This document shows, one piece after another, positions 18,887-28,922 of a DNA stretch of 64,000 nt (position 1 is its first letter; every line of letters begins with the position of its first letter). This stretch comes from Alteromonas portus (lineage in GTDB: Bacteria > Pseudomonadota > Gammaproteobacteria > Enterobacterales > Alteromonadaceae): assembly GCF_005117025.1 (NCBI RefSeq), contig NZ_SWCO01000005.1, positions 620,001-684,000 of the forward strand. Reading direction: 5' to 3'. The notes under the pieces were generated by a model that worked only from the letters and a program-made list of their open reading frames with translations, was not told the origin of the DNA and searched no databases. Both the position numbers and the translations under genes were made by a program.

Positions 18887-20974
18887 TTATCCTGTAACTC
18901 TATAGATACCCCAAGCATCTAGTTGTGCTAAAGGCTTTAAGGAAAGAGACTCTATGATTTTCGGAGGTAAAGATTCGGCCACAATAACAGTTATACCTGC
19001 AAGCTTGAGAGACGATTGGTATAACACTAACTGCTCGGCCGTTAAACGATCTAGATTATCTGTTAGCGTTTGTAGGCGCTCCCTTAATTTCGTTTCTTTT
19101 GATGAAAAATATGGCTGGCTCCAATATAGAGGTCGTGAAGCTATTAGCTTTGCATCTCTAACTATCATGGGGAGCATTTGTGCGACAATATCTTGCGCAA
19201 TAATAGTATCGGATTTTGATGTAACTCGAGCCGTTTCTTTCGCAGCACGCATGGCTTCGAAAGGAACTTTGTGAAGAATGAAGGATGATGAATATCTTTG
19301 TAAAGCATAGCCGCCATTAAGTGCTATAAAGACCGCAAAGATTGAAAATAAAACTGAATATGACAGTGTTTTCGCATTCTTGGTTAACAAAGGGCTATTC
19401 GGAACGAACAACTGCATTATTGCGGTTGAATTTTGAATTATCAACGCACTGCTAAGCGCGATGAGCAATGATAGCGGAGCTGCCCAATGAAAACGCCAGA
19501 TGAGGTTGCCAGGGCCTATGGTATTACCGAGAAAGGTCGCTAATGGATGACTAAAGCAGAGTATTAATATTAGGCTGAGCCAGCGAAGTGAAAGTTGTCG
19601 CTCTTCAGTTTGCGAAGCGTAAGAGGCCATAAGGGCAACGAAAACGATACTCAATATGATAAAGAGCGAATAATTATCGCCAAACAACCAATACATTGAC
19701 GATATTGGACGTTCAGCAGGTTGCATCGATGGTGCTGTAGATAACGTAGAAGTTAACGCTAACGTTTCATTGATGTTAGCTAGCGTAGAAACAGGAGAGA
19801 ATGAGTTTACGTCGGCGATTGCCGTTTTGACGACTACTAGCATCACCAAATTAGGTAAACTAACCAAAGCTAAGAGAACAAAGTTCTTTAATAATGCTTT
19901 TATATTCCATTCGGAAAATGCAAGAAGTGAGATACCGGCTATAAGCCCTCCAATGTAGAAGCCAGTGCTTGAAACACCACCGCAAGCAATCATCGCTAAA
20001 CCTGTTGCGATCAAGTAACGACGCGAGTTAGTGCGACACCATAATAAAACCATTAGGCAAGTCAATGGCGCATAGAGCATGAGAAGTAGAGCTTTACCTT
20101 GGAAAAATCGAGGTATAAAGAAAAAACCGTGCATGTGATTATGGGTAGACCAAAGAAGCAAGAAAGCTAGGGAGAAAAGAGTTCCCATCAGTGCTTGTTG
20201 CGGTACCAAATGTCTGACAAAAGTATAAGTTACCCAAGGTACAAAAATAACCATAATGCATGGCGCAATTGTATAGTACCAAGTGAGGTGATTAATGCCG
20301 CTAGAATAAGATAACGCAGCAATAATAAACTCCCAACTTTGGCCAAGGTTTAGTGCAAAAATGTGGTTCGGTAAGTTTTCATTGTAAATGGTATCAACAG
20401 AAAACACCGGGGCTTGGGGATGTTGAAAAAGTCCTACGATATAAGAAATGAAATGTGTGTCGTCGGCATTATTAACATTGCTCAGTAAATATAGTAAGAC
20501 CAAAAATATAGAGCACAAGCTTAAACATAATACGTGACTTTTTGGTGCTTGTTCTGAAGAGACGATAGCTTTGTGGTAGCTCGTAGTTACCTGAGATAAT
20601 AATAGTGTTGCACTACCAGTTGCAGCAATAAACCATGTGTAGCTAAATTCATCATCAATACCTAAAGCCGTAATTAAAAGCGTGATTGCAAACGTAATGG
20701 CGCTGAAAATTAATTGGCTCTTTGAGCGTGAATTAACTGTATCGGAGGGAGAGATTACCGTTGGAACAATGATGGCGCTGAAAGTATGCAATTTGATTGA
20801 CACCGCTAATACAGCGGAAAAAAAGACAACAAACGGAAAGAGAGCATTCAAATCTGCAAATGACATTTCCAAGCTTTGCGCCGGCCACAGAATAAGACAG
20901 TTAATCGTTATTAAAAACAACAAAAAACTAAAAATAGTTTCCAAAGCACGCACAAAGTACAAAGAGAGACTCAT
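18887..20974 (-). CDS. large polytopic membrane protein, possible polymerase or GT-C type glycosyltransferase
   Basis: A 695-residue protein with about fourteen strongly hydrophobic segments spread over residues 5-560 and a soluble C-terminal tail of about 130 residues (NGGYALQRYSSSFILHKVPF onward). An aspartate pair in the first large loop (GIDDEFSY) and NNADDTHFISYI later could be the acidic loop motif of GT-C enzymes, but I cannot assign a family. It may polymerise or decorate the second polysaccharide that the - strand genes appear to encode. It is followed after 9 bp by the sulfotransferase-like gene. Confidence 0.6.
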   Translation of the reverse strand: MSLSLYFVRALETIFSFLLFLITINCLILWPAQSLEMSFADLNALFPFVVFFSAVLAVSIKLHTFSAIIVPTVISPSDTVNSRSKSQLIFSAITFAITLLITALGIDDEFSYTWFIAATGSATLLLSQVTTSYHKAIVSSEQAPKSHVLCLSLCSIFLVLLYLLSNVNNADDTHFISYIVGLFQHPQAPVFSVDTIYNENLPNHIFALNLGQSWEFIIAALSYSSGINHLTWYYTIAPCIMVIFVPWVTYTFVRHLVPQQALMGTLFSLAFLLLWSTHNHMHGFFFIPRFFQGKALLLMLYAPLTCLMVLLWCRTNSRRYLIATGLAMIACGGVSSTGFYIGGLIAGISLLAFSEWNIKALLKNFVLLALVSLPNLVMLVVVKTAIADVNSFSPVSTLANINETLALTSTLSTAPSMQPAERPISSMYWLFGDNYSLFIILSIVFVALMASYASQTEERQLSLRWLSLILILCFSHPLATFLGNTIGPGNLIWRFHWAAPLSLLIALSSALIIQNSTAIMQLFVPNSPLLTKNAKTLSYSVLFSIFAVFIALNGGYALQRYSSSFILHKVPFEAMRAAKETARVTSKSDTIIAQDIVAQMLPMIVRDAKLIASRPLYWSQPYFSSKETKLRERLQTLTDNLDRLTAEQLVLYQSSLKLAGITVIVAESLPPKIIESLSLKPLAQLDAWGIYRVTG

Positions 20975-21121
20975 TATTTTGAAAGTCCGTTTATTCTATT
21001 CAATGCAATAGCATACAAACAAAAAGGCTTACTTTAAATTGGTAATTGCAGATATAGTAAAAGTTATTGAGATGAGTATTCGTTGGGGACGTTCAAGTTT
21101 TAGCCTTTATACGCTTTGATA

Positions 21122-22126
21122 CTAATCCTTTATTACTTTTTGTAACGCCACGTTCGAGACAATCTTCGAAACAGAATCACGAAACCTAGCGTTTATTTCT
21201 ATATACCTTTCTCGCGACTCTTCGCCTCTGATTTTCAGTTGCCTAATATCTGTTTGCAGTATGTCTTCAATCTTTTCTTCTAAATCGGATTCACTAATTT
21301 CGTAAAGATCGCTGAAATATCTTTGCTCCTTGGCGCTAGCCTTAATAAGGCAGCCTTCATCTGTTACCAATTCGGCCATCACACCGTTGTTAGTCGTTAA
21401 AACAATCGCGCTTGTAGATAACCCTTCTACGATTGTATGCCCAAAACCCTCTGCTTTAGATGGACACAAATGAATACCGTGTGTGTTAGCTATATGTACC
21501 AGTTCTTTATCTGTTATAAAATTAGTTATTAGCCTTATATTGTTGTGTTCAGAGAATTCTGTAGCTTCAGGTAAAGAAGATATTACGGTTAATTGTGGCC
21601 ACTCAGGGTGCTTAGCCCAACATTCTAAAACTGCTAAAGTACCTTTTTGAGGGCTTTTACCTCCTACATGTAGAAACTTGCCGTAGTCTGGTTTTACATT
21701 TGGTAGATTTATATCTCTGGAAGAAAAGCCTAGATAATAGATTTCAGAAGCTATACTTTTTACTTTAGCTAGTGCGTACTTACTTTTTACCAACGTTATT
21801 ACATCACTTTTGGCCATTTCCGCAGCACTTAAACTTCTTAGCCACTCTTGATTTGGTATAAAAATGTTTAAATCATTAAATCGTTTCAAGCCGCTTTGCA
21901 CCTCTTCAAGATGAAATGCGATTTGTTTTCTAAAGGTAAACTTTCGAAAGACGATTCCAATAAGTTGAAAGAAAGCGAAGGCAATACCTTTGTTTTTAGA
22001 TACTATATGAACAGTGGTGTTGGGTAGGCATGAACACCATGCAGAGGAAAGTATCTCTGCGTCGTTTAATAGCCCTTTCGAAGCCACTGGAAGAAAAATG
22101 TTAAGATGTACTTTAAGGGAGGCCAT
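21122..22126 (-). CDS. glycosyltransferase, GT-B fold (paralogue of 39007-40008)
   Basis: A 334-residue protein with GT4-like C-terminal half: GGKSPQKGTLAVLECW, then LCPSKAEGFGHTIVEGLSTSAIVLTT as donor signature. It shares long blocks with the gene at 39007-40008 (for example PNQEWLRS, YGKFLHVGGKS versus YGKYLHVAGKS, and KHPEWP), so the two are paralogues 17 kb apart. The gene stands alone, with 147 bp before the next gene downstream and 282 bp upstream, and so probably has its own promoter. Sugar specificity is unknown. Confidence 0.75.
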   Translation of the reverse strand: MASLKVHLNIFLPVASKGLLNDAEILSSAWCSCLPNTTVHIVSKNKGIAFAFFQLIGIVFRKFTFRKQIAFHLEEVQSGLKRFNDLNIFIPNQEWLRSLSAAEMAKSDVITLVKSKYALAKVKSIASEIYYLGFSSRDINLPNVKPDYGKFLHVGGKSPQKGTLAVLECWAKHPEWPQLTVISSLPEATEFSEHNNIRLITNFITDKELVHIANTHGIHLCPSKAEGFGHTIVEGLSTSAIVLTTNNGVMAELVTDEGCLIKASAKEQRYFSDLYEISESDLEEKIEDILQTDIRQLKIRGEESRERYIEINARFRDSVSKIVSNVALQKVIKD

Positions 22127-22408
22127 AAAGTAATGTTTTCTTTTAAAAAACTAATAAGACTTAAGTTACATTATTGTTTGACTATTTTAAACAACTTTAC
22201 AGCAGTGCGAAAAATCTAGTTAGTCACAGTGTCGCAGTATACTTTAGTATTTAGAATATTTAATTTTGGGTTATCCCAGCGCGATAAGCCATTATTGCAA
22301 ATAGGGACAGTGAATATATCCGACTTATTGGGTTAGCCAAGTGTTCGAATCAAATCGTGTTCAAGTTTTTGTTTAAATAATATGACTTGCTAATGGGGTG
22401 ACCGTAGA
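22127..22408. other. non-coding gap, 282 bp
   Basis: This A+T-rich gap lies between the start of the - strand glycosyltransferase gene and the end of the acyltransferase/SGNH gene. It must hold the promoter of 21122-22126 and the end of the upstream transcript. I see no convincing -35/-10 pair, sigma-54 site, hairpin with a T run or repeat in it. Confidence 0.5.
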
Positions 22409-24250
22409 CTAATCCCATATATCCTGCAACAAAAACTCTGCGCCCTTTTGCGTTAAATGGCCGTAGTCGAACTGAATTGGTGTACCTTCAACATAATGCG
22501 TGCAGTTATCTCTAGCACTACACATTTTATCGATAACCGGATAAAACCTTGCGTTTGTGGAACTTACTACTTTTTGTAGTTTTTTGTTTATTTCGGCTTG
22601 CCTATTAAAGTTTGAAAAGTACTTGATGTCTTTCTCAGGAAGTTTGGCCATAAGCCAAGGTAATGAGTACTTGTACTCAACTACGGGGCCCATAACCGTA
22701 ATTCTATCGGTAAATGGTTCAATCTTATCAATAAAAGGCTTAACGTTTGGAATGTCGTTTAGCTTCCACCTGCTTGCCATTAGGATTTCATTGAACTGTC
22801 CAGTAGGAATTGCCTCGTTCAATGCCCAGTGAATCAACTTTGTACAGCGGTCTTCACCTTGCAGTGGTAAGACGGTTTTGCATCCACTGGAAGTAATTTG
22901 TGAAAGCGTATAGTTACTAGGTAATTGTGAAGCAAGGGCCGAGTACCAATGTGCCGCATGGCTATCGCCAATAAGTAAAATGTTGTAGGCATTTTCTTTA
23001 TTAGCTAAACACTGTTTTTTATCAAAATATGTTACATCGTTAAATGATTTTGATAGAAAGCAAGTTCCTGCTCTAATGTCATTCTCTCTTGTTGTTAGTA
23101 CACTTTCTAGGTAAGCCGTTTGTTTCGAGAAAGGCGCATTTTGAACAGGAATTGACAAAAGGGCCAGTAAAGCAAGTGCTGCTGAAGCCGCTACAGAGCC
23201 GGTAATATACCGCAATTTGTACCGTGAAATATCCATCTTTCGAAATGGCACTTCAATAAAATAGTACGTCCAGGTTGCTAATATAAGTGATAGTGTGAAC
23301 ACTACCGCCATATCTATGCTTGTGTAATGGTCTAAAAATTGAAGTTTAAAAAATACAATAACAGGCCAGTGCCACAAATACAGTGAGTACGAGATATTGC
23401 CAAAAAATTGGCAAACTTTATTCGCTAAAACCCAATGGAAAATACCTTTTTGAACGTTGGCGTAAAGTACGGCTACAGTGGCTAATGTAATGGGAAGTGC
23501 GTTTATCCCTGGGAAAGGCGTATATTTGTCGTAGTAAAAAAAACATATAGTCATGCAGCCTAATGAAAGGCCAGTTAACACATTTGCCTTCCACGTTGAA
23601 TTGCACTTAACCCCCGATATGGCTAATAAGCCACCGGCAATAAATTGCCAAAAGCGAGTAGGCGATGCAAAAAAACTCAGTGAACTATCTATTGGAAGAA
23701 GCCACTCACCTAGTAAAAAAGAACTCAAACCCAACAGCGTTAATAATACCAACATGCCTTTAGTTTGAAGTTTCACTTTAGCCAATATCAAAAGAAGAAC
23801 AGGGAATATAAAGTAAAACTGTTCTTCGACAGAGAGTGACCATGTATGCAGTAGCGGAGCGAATTCCAGTGCAGCGCTGAAATAACCTGATTGCGTGTAA
23901 AACCATAGATTTGAAGCGTAGAGCAAAGATGCAATAAGACTGTACGAGTAGTTAGCGTATTCGCCGGGCAACAGATAAAAGTAAGCAAATATAGTTGTAG
24001 CTGCAGCTACAACTATATAGGCAGGTAGTAAGCGCTTGAAACGACTGCTATAGAAAGAAGTTAACGATAGACTGTTATTACAAAGTGCGCGCCATAGCTG
24101 ACCTATTATCAGGTAACCCGATATTACAAAGAAAACGTCAACGCCTAAATAGCCACCCGGTAATGCATTTGGTTGGATGTGAAATATTACAACGCTCAAT
24201 ACGGCAATCGCGCGAAGCCCCTGAATGTCGAGTCTTAGCGTTCCTTTCAT
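22409..24250 (-). CDS. OafA/YrhL-type acyltransferase with C-terminal SGNH domain
   Basis: A 613-residue two-domain protein. The first ~360 residues form an acyltransferase-3 membrane domain: LRLDIQGLRAIAVLSVVIFH (catalytic His24), FFVISGYLI, and HTWSLSVEEQFY at about residues 135-146. The rest is a periplasmic SGNH domain with LLIGDSHAAHW near residue 425 and DYGHLTQKG at the C-terminus. This architecture O-acetylates surface polysaccharides, the SGNH part completing transfer on the periplasmic side. It is unlinked to neighbours by overlap, with about 100 bp on one side and 282 bp on the other. Confidence 0.88.
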   Translation of the reverse strand: MKGTLRLDIQGLRAIAVLSVVIFHIQPNALPGGYLGVDVFFVISGYLIIGQLWRALCNNSLSLTSFYSSRFKRLLPAYIVVAAATTIFAYFYLLPGEYANYSYSLIASLLYASNLWFYTQSGYFSAALEFAPLLHTWSLSVEEQFYFIFPVLLLILAKVKLQTKGMLVLLTLLGLSSFLLGEWLLPIDSSLSFFASPTRFWQFIAGGLLAISGVKCNSTWKANVLTGLSLGCMTICFFYYDKYTPFPGINALPITLATVAVLYANVQKGIFHWVLANKVCQFFGNISYSLYLWHWPVIVFFKLQFLDHYTSIDMAVVFTLSLILATWTYYFIEVPFRKMDISRYKLRYITGSVAASAALALLALLSIPVQNAPFSKQTAYLESVLTTRENDIRAGTCFLSKSFNDVTYFDKKQCLANKENAYNILLIGDSHAAHWYSALASQLPSNYTLSQITSSGCKTVLPLQGEDRCTKLIHWALNEAIPTGQFNEILMASRWKLNDIPNVKPFIDKIEPFTDRITVMGPVVEYKYSLPWLMAKLPEKDIKYFSNFNRQAEINKKLQKVVSSTNARFYPVIDKMCSARDNCTHYVEGTPIQFDYGHLTQKGAEFLLQDIWD

Positions 24251-24348
24251 AATTTCAAGTTCTCAAGGGTAAAATGTTTTTTACTGTAAGTGTTTACAAC
24301 AGCGTTGCTAAACTAATTGCTGAGGGACTCACCGTAAAGCCCTTCACT

Positions 24349-25059
24349 TCAATTTGAATCCAACTGGTCCGGATAAAAAAGCTCATAATCTCTCTTGTAA
24401 AGCTCATGAAGTTTTGCTTTTGTTGTGTCACTAGGCTCGTAAAAACTTTTTTTAGAATAATTTGTTTGTGGTAAATGGCCATCTAATCCAAGCCTTCTTG
24501 CAACATATTTAAAGTCATCATTTATGTTTTCGAACGAGCCGACGAAGTCAACCTTTATTGAGAACCGTTCGTCACAAACATAACAAAATTGTGGTTTAGT
24601 TAATTTGCTTACATGAATAGTATCGTGGTCAAGAAAGCCAGCGACATACTCGTCGAAATTTGAAAAGTTATTATTGATTGTATTGGCAAGAGCCAAATCG
24701 GTGGTTTTGTTACCGCCATTAACTAGGTAATTATATGTTGATAATGCTCTATCCAAAGGTTCGCGCGTAAATGCGAAACTGAAGAACTCCTCATAGTGTT
24801 TTCTAGATGCTGTAATACACTCAGTTATTGTAAAGTGATCTCTCTGAATGTGGCCAAGAGTACCATTTAGTGCTTGTAAGACACTTGTGCCAGCTGCTTT
24901 TGGTATATGTATGAAAATACAATTATTTTTTGTCATATATCGTCGATAAGGATATAAGTTTAAATGTTTAATCGCGAGATTTCTGAGTTTACTTTCGAAG
25001 AGCAATGTTATGTTTCCTATAATGTTCATTTGCAGACTTGCTCGTGTTCTTAGTGTCAT
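24349..25059 (-). CDS. sulfotransferase family 2-like protein
   Basis: A 236-residue protein. CIFIHIPKAAGTSVLQAL is the PAPS-binding signature of the family 2 (carbohydrate) sulfotransferases, and FAFTREPLDRALSTYNYL is the 3'-phosphate motif with conserved Arg and Ser. The C-terminal YELFYPDQ is also typical. No membrane anchor is evident, so it probably works in the cytoplasm on a lipid-linked sugar or nucleotide sugar. The ATG at 25059 is kept; an ATG at 25029 would shorten it by ten residues. Divergent from the next gene with 94 bp between. Confidence 0.82.
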   Translation of the reverse strand: MTLRTRASLQMNIIGNITLLFESKLRNLAIKHLNLYPYRRYMTKNNCIFIHIPKAAGTSVLQALNGTLGHIQRDHFTITECITASRKHYEEFFSFAFTREPLDRALSTYNYLVNGGNKTTDLALANTINNNFSNFDEYVAGFLDHDTIHVSKLTKPQFCYVCDERFSIKVDFVGSFENINDDFKYVARRLGLDGHLPQTNYSKKSFYEPSDTTKAKLHELYKRDYELFYPDQLDSN

Positions 25060-25153
25060 GAGTCAGTCCAGTTGAAGAAAAACTTTCAACACTCAGAGGT
25101 CAGTAAGTTAGCATCTAAATCGTTACTTTTGCAAAGTTTTAGGTGGTTCGATA

Positions 25154-26479
25154 GTGCCATTCTTCAAGTGTTCAGTAGATAAGCGCGCATCATTGTTCAA
25201 TCATAAAAATAATACTGTTGCGCGGAAAATATTTCTTGCTTGGAGTGTTTTAAATTTAATTACGCTATTATCAAATGCTAGACATTCGGTACCAAAAAAC
25301 ATGAAGCAGAAAAAACACTATAAAATAATACACATTATGCCTAGGTTTTACTCTCCTAGTTATACTTTCATTTTAAATCTTATCGAGCGTTTAAAGCGAG
25401 ATGCTAATGACAACACTGTTCTTACTAAAGATGTACTCATTGGCGGTAGAAAAGATGTCCATGACATCTCTATCAATTCGCTTTCATATATAAAAAAACA
25501 CGTTCAAAGAAAAGTAAATGCGATAAGAGGTTTAGTTTCAAGAGTCAATTATGCGAGAGCAAAATTGATTCTAGAGGACTTTTCCCCCCACGTGATTCAT
25601 TGTCATTTCGGTAATTCCGCACAATTAATGTCGAGCATAGAAAAATATGCTAATCACACCTACCCACAAGTTGTCTCCTTACATGGTTATGACGTATTTA
25701 TGCATTATAAATTTGAACGAGGTTATTTGAGGCAGATGCAGGCACTCTCAAATAGAAAAGATGTAATTTTTACTGTACCTAGTGATTTTTTAAAAAATAA
25801 GGCTGTTGAGCAATTAGGTATTGCAGAAAAAAATATTGAAATTGTTCCAAATAGCTTTAATGAAAAACTATTTACTCACAAATTTATGATGTTAGACGCC
25901 CAGCAAGAATTGAGAATAGCTAACGTTAGTAGATTTGTAGATTGGAAGGGGCAAAAATTTCTAATTAGAGCATTAGCTATATTAAACAAATATCGCCGCG
26001 TCCACGTTGACTTTGTAGGTGAGGGCGTTGAGAGATTCAAATGCATGAGACTAGCTGAGGAACTCGGAGTTTTCAAACATTGCACATTCCATGGTGCATT
26101 AAGTCCGGACAAAGTATCGGATATCGTAGGACGCTGCCATCTGTATGTGCATACTGCTGTAACAATGAAGAGTGGGCAGACGGAAACATTTGGCATCGCT
26201 ATATTAGAAGCGATTGCAATGGGAAAACCTGCAATATACTTTGACGTGGGTGGGATTTCCGAAGTTTTTGGCAGGTTAGAATCCAAGTACTACATAGGCG
26301 TAGAAGAGAAAAATCATACAGACTTAGTGAAAGCGATACTGGAAATAATACCGCTTCTTGAAAAATTAGACACAGACTATCTAAAAAAATTGTGTAATGA
26401 AGTTACAGCAATGTACAGTGAGGACAATTACATTAACAAAATATATGCTCTTTATGACCGTGTCACTTCAGCAAGTTAG
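25154..26479 (+). CDS. glycosyltransferase family 4
   Basis: A lone + strand gene among - strand genes. From the GTG at 25154 (AGGTGG 7 bp upstream) it encodes 441 residues; the ATG at 25301 would give 392 residues starting MKQKKHYKIIHIMPRFYSPS, which is closer to the usual GT4 beginning, so the first 49 residues are doubtful. Core motifs: HCHFGNSAQLM, SLHGYDVF, NVSRFVDWKGQKFLIRAL and ETFGIAILEAIAMGKPAIY with GGISEVF. It ends 15 bp from the convergent flippase gene. Confidence 0.82.
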   Translation: MPFFKCSVDKRASLFNHKNNTVARKIFLAWSVLNLITLLSNARHSVPKNMKQKKHYKIIHIMPRFYSPSYTFILNLIERLKRDANDNTVLTKDVLIGGRKDVHDISINSLSYIKKHVQRKVNAIRGLVSRVNYARAKLILEDFSPHVIHCHFGNSAQLMSSIEKYANHTYPQVVSLHGYDVFMHYKFERGYLRQMQALSNRKDVIFTVPSDFLKNKAVEQLGIAEKNIEIVPNSFNEKLFTHKFMMLDAQQELRIANVSRFVDWKGQKFLIRALAILNKYRRVHVDFVGEGVERFKCMRLAEELGVFKHCTFHGALSPDKVSDIVGRCHLYVHTAVTMKSGQTETFGIAILEAIAMGKPAIYFDVGGISEVFGRLESKYYIGVEEKNHTDLVKAILEIIPLLEKLDTDYLKKLCNEVTAMYSEDNYINKIYALYDRVTSAS

Positions 26480-26494
26480 TCTTTTGAAAAAAAC

Positions 26495-27922
26495 TTAATG
26501 ATTATTTTTTAATCTTAACAGGCTCCCTCGTATTGAAGGAACATGCTTTATAGTTAGTAAACTAACAAGCAGAGACAACGTGGCAACTGCACTTTCGTTA
26601 AACAATAAAACATTGACCTGAATGTAATAGAGTCCAAACTTCAGAGCCAATAACGGTATAGCAAGTATAAGCACTGGCATACCTATACTCGCTATAATTT
26701 CTAGAAGTGTAACAGGAATTATCTTTCGAATAATTAGTTTATTGGCTATCGGTATAATGGCGAGCTGGAAAACAATCAAAGCTATTGCTAAAGCTGTTAC
26801 GCCAACGCTTGAAGATAAATAAATAATACTTACGTTAGGAATAAGTACACCTAAATTCCAATAAAAACTGAGCTTCGTTTGCCCAGCAGCAAGAGCTGTA
26901 GGCCCCATCAAATTGCTAGCTGCCACGCGAATAAACCAAAATACGCCAAGTAAACCAAGTATTATGTAATGACTTGAAAAAGCGTTTCCTAGTAGTAATG
27001 ATGCTACGAGATCGGAAAAAATGATAACCGGAACATAAAAGAAAGCTAATGCAAAAGATTGTGCTCTCATAAAGTCTATGTATGTTTTTTTGAATGCCAA
27101 TTTTTGATCTTGCAACAAGGAAAATGTAGGTAGCGCGACCTTATTAACTATAGGCTGTATGGCCATTGCTGGTCGGCTAGCGAGTTGTTTAATAACGTGA
27201 TATATCCCTAAATCATGTGTTGAAAGCGTAGATGCCAAGATAATTATGTCGAGTTGTTTTCTTACGATGTTGAGTGTCTGAGAGCCCAGTTCATATGCGC
27301 CGTAGTTTATCGCCTCTTTTATAATGGAAAACTCAAAGTTAAATGAAAAGTTTATACTTTTACTCAAATATAATATTAAACCCAATAGCCGGAATAAGTG
27401 ATAACTGATAAATGACAGCAATAAGCAAAAAATTCCCCACTCAACAGTGGTCAAGGCAATTGTAAAAGACAATATTTTTGAAATAATCTCTACTTTTGCT
27501 ATTTTGTCGTGGGCAAAGTTCTTTAAGGCGAAGGCTTGATACTGGGATGAAAGCGATGTGACTATTAGCAAAATAGCTGCGATCTGAATTGGGCCACCCA
27601 AGTTATGGTAGCCTAATAACTTTACGATCATTGGGCCTATAAAATAAAAAAACGTGAAAGCAATGCAGCCACTTAGCATCACTAATATGAATACAGTGTT
27701 CCTTGCTTTTTGAGTAATGTCTTTTTTGTAGATTATAAAACTCGAAATACCGCCGAGCGCCATAGCTGTGAATATTTCAATAGCCAAGTTTATAATGGCA
27801 AATTGGCCGTAAACTTCAGGGGCAATATATCGAGTTAGTATAGAAATCTGCAGAATGGTAATTGCAGAAGTAAATACCGTCGAGACTGTCGTCCATGAAG
27901 TTGCTTTTACGATTTTACTCAA
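26495..27922 (-). CDS. polysaccharide flippase (Wzx-like, MOP superfamily)
   Basis: A 475-residue protein with about twelve membrane spans and the MOP exporter opening (TSWTTVSTVFTSAITILQISILTRYIAPEVYG when split at residue 20). The start is a TTG, with GGGAA about 8 bp upstream; no ATG is available before residue 50. It is the second of three flippases and has no close neighbour on the same strand, so it probably has its own promoter in the divergent 27923-28074 gap. Confidence 0.83.
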   Translation of the reverse strand: MSKIVKATSWTTVSTVFTSAITILQISILTRYIAPEVYGQFAIINLAIEIFTAMALGGISSFIIYKKDITQKARNTVFILVMLSGCIAFTFFYFIGPMIVKLLGYHNLGGPIQIAAILLIVTSLSSQYQAFALKNFAHDKIAKVEIISKILSFTIALTTVEWGIFCLLLSFISYHLFRLLGLILYLSKSINFSFNFEFSIIKEAINYGAYELGSQTLNIVRKQLDIIILASTLSTHDLGIYHVIKQLASRPAMAIQPIVNKVALPTFSLLQDQKLAFKKTYIDFMRAQSFALAFFYVPVIIFSDLVASLLLGNAFSSHYIILGLLGVFWFIRVAASNLMGPTALAAGQTKLSFYWNLGVLIPNVSIIYLSSSVGVTALAIALIVFQLAIIPIANKLIIRKIIPVTLLEIIASIGMPVLILAIPLLALKFGLYYIQVNVLLFNESAVATLSLLVSLLTIKHVPSIRGSLLRLKNNH

Positions 27923-28074
27923 TACTATTTCCCGTTCCGCTTACTTTTTAGCTACCTGTTTTTTAACTTTAGCAGCAACTTTGAAACCATTCCTCAGCGC
28001 CAGGGTAAACTACCTGTCTGACGTATTGAAAATATGCTAGTTTCTTATCATCACTTCAGAATTTTTATTGTATT

Positions 28075-28881
28075 ATGATATTCAGACGAATAGCACCATA
28101 TTTTTCGATTCTCGCTGTACTTTGCTTTGACGTTTTTGCGAGTGTGGGAATAGAGGGCACTAACTTCAAAATTATTCATACAACCCCGTTGTACGATGAA
28201 TCGTTTGAATCTTTTAATATAAAAAAATGGGGAACCAGCGGTCTTACGTTAGTACAAGATGACATTAATTACGTAAGCCCAGGCAACGGCAATGCTCACC
28301 TAAAAGTGACTTACATACCAACTTCACGTGGTACAAAACGTGTAACAGCTGAAGTTCTTCTTGAGCAACCGGTATATCGCGCCCAACTCTCTTACAAGGT
28401 CAAATTTGGGGAAGATTTTGAATTTGTTAGAGGTGGAAAACTTCACGGTTTAGGTGGTGGTGAATTAACCTCTGGTTGTAAAGCGCAGTCCAAGAAGGGT
28501 TGGTCTGTTAGAGTTGTTTGGCTTGAAGGTGGTGTGCCCGCATTATATGTCTATGACCAGAACAGAACTAAGAGGTGTGGCACGGCATATCCTATTCACA
28601 CTGGTTTTGCTTTCCAACGTAACGTTTGGCACCATGTTTTGTTGGACGTTAAGTTAAATAGTAATCCTCTAGTAAATGACGCTACTGTAGTGCTTAGTGT
28701 AGATGGAAATGAATTGTCCCGACTAGGAAACTTGCAACTTACAGGGGCAAAAGATGTTCTTATCGATACATTTATGTTTAGTACGTTCCACGGTGGTAGC
28801 AACTCCACCTGGTCACCTTCTAAGAGGGTTTTTGCCGAATTCGATAACTTTGTTGTAAAAGGTATATTCGAATTAAATTAA
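28075..28881 (+). CDS. secreted polysaccharide-lyase-like protein (PL14-like jelly roll)
   Basis: A 268-residue protein with an N-terminal signal peptide (hydrophobic residues 8-23, cleavage after FAS or nearby). The mature part has beta-sandwich signatures of the PL14/alginate lyase-like family: LSYKVKFGEDFEFVRGGKLHG, GLGGGE, GWSVRVVWLEGG, YVYDQNRTKRCG, NVWHHVLLDVKLN and STFHGGSNSTW. Such proteins cut uronate-rich polymers or bind them. Being inside the synthesis locus, it may trim the polymer in the periplasm, as seen with alginate systems. The next gene follows 41 bp later on the same strand. Confidence 0.72.
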   Translation: MIFRRIAPYFSILAVLCFDVFASVGIEGTNFKIIHTTPLYDESFESFNIKKWGTSGLTLVQDDINYVSPGNGNAHLKVTYIPTSRGTKRVTAEVLLEQPVYRAQLSYKVKFGEDFEFVRGGKLHGLGGGELTSGCKAQSKKGWSVRVVWLEGGVPALYVYDQNRTKRCGTAYPIHTGFAFQRNVWHHVLLDVKLNSNPLVNDATVVLSVDGNELSRLGNLQLTGAKDVLIDTFMFSTFHGGSNSTWSPSKRVFAEFDNFVVKGIFELN

Positions 28882-28922
28882 TTTCCAGCTCATTAATTAT
28901 TTAAGAAAATAGGCCGCAGATA

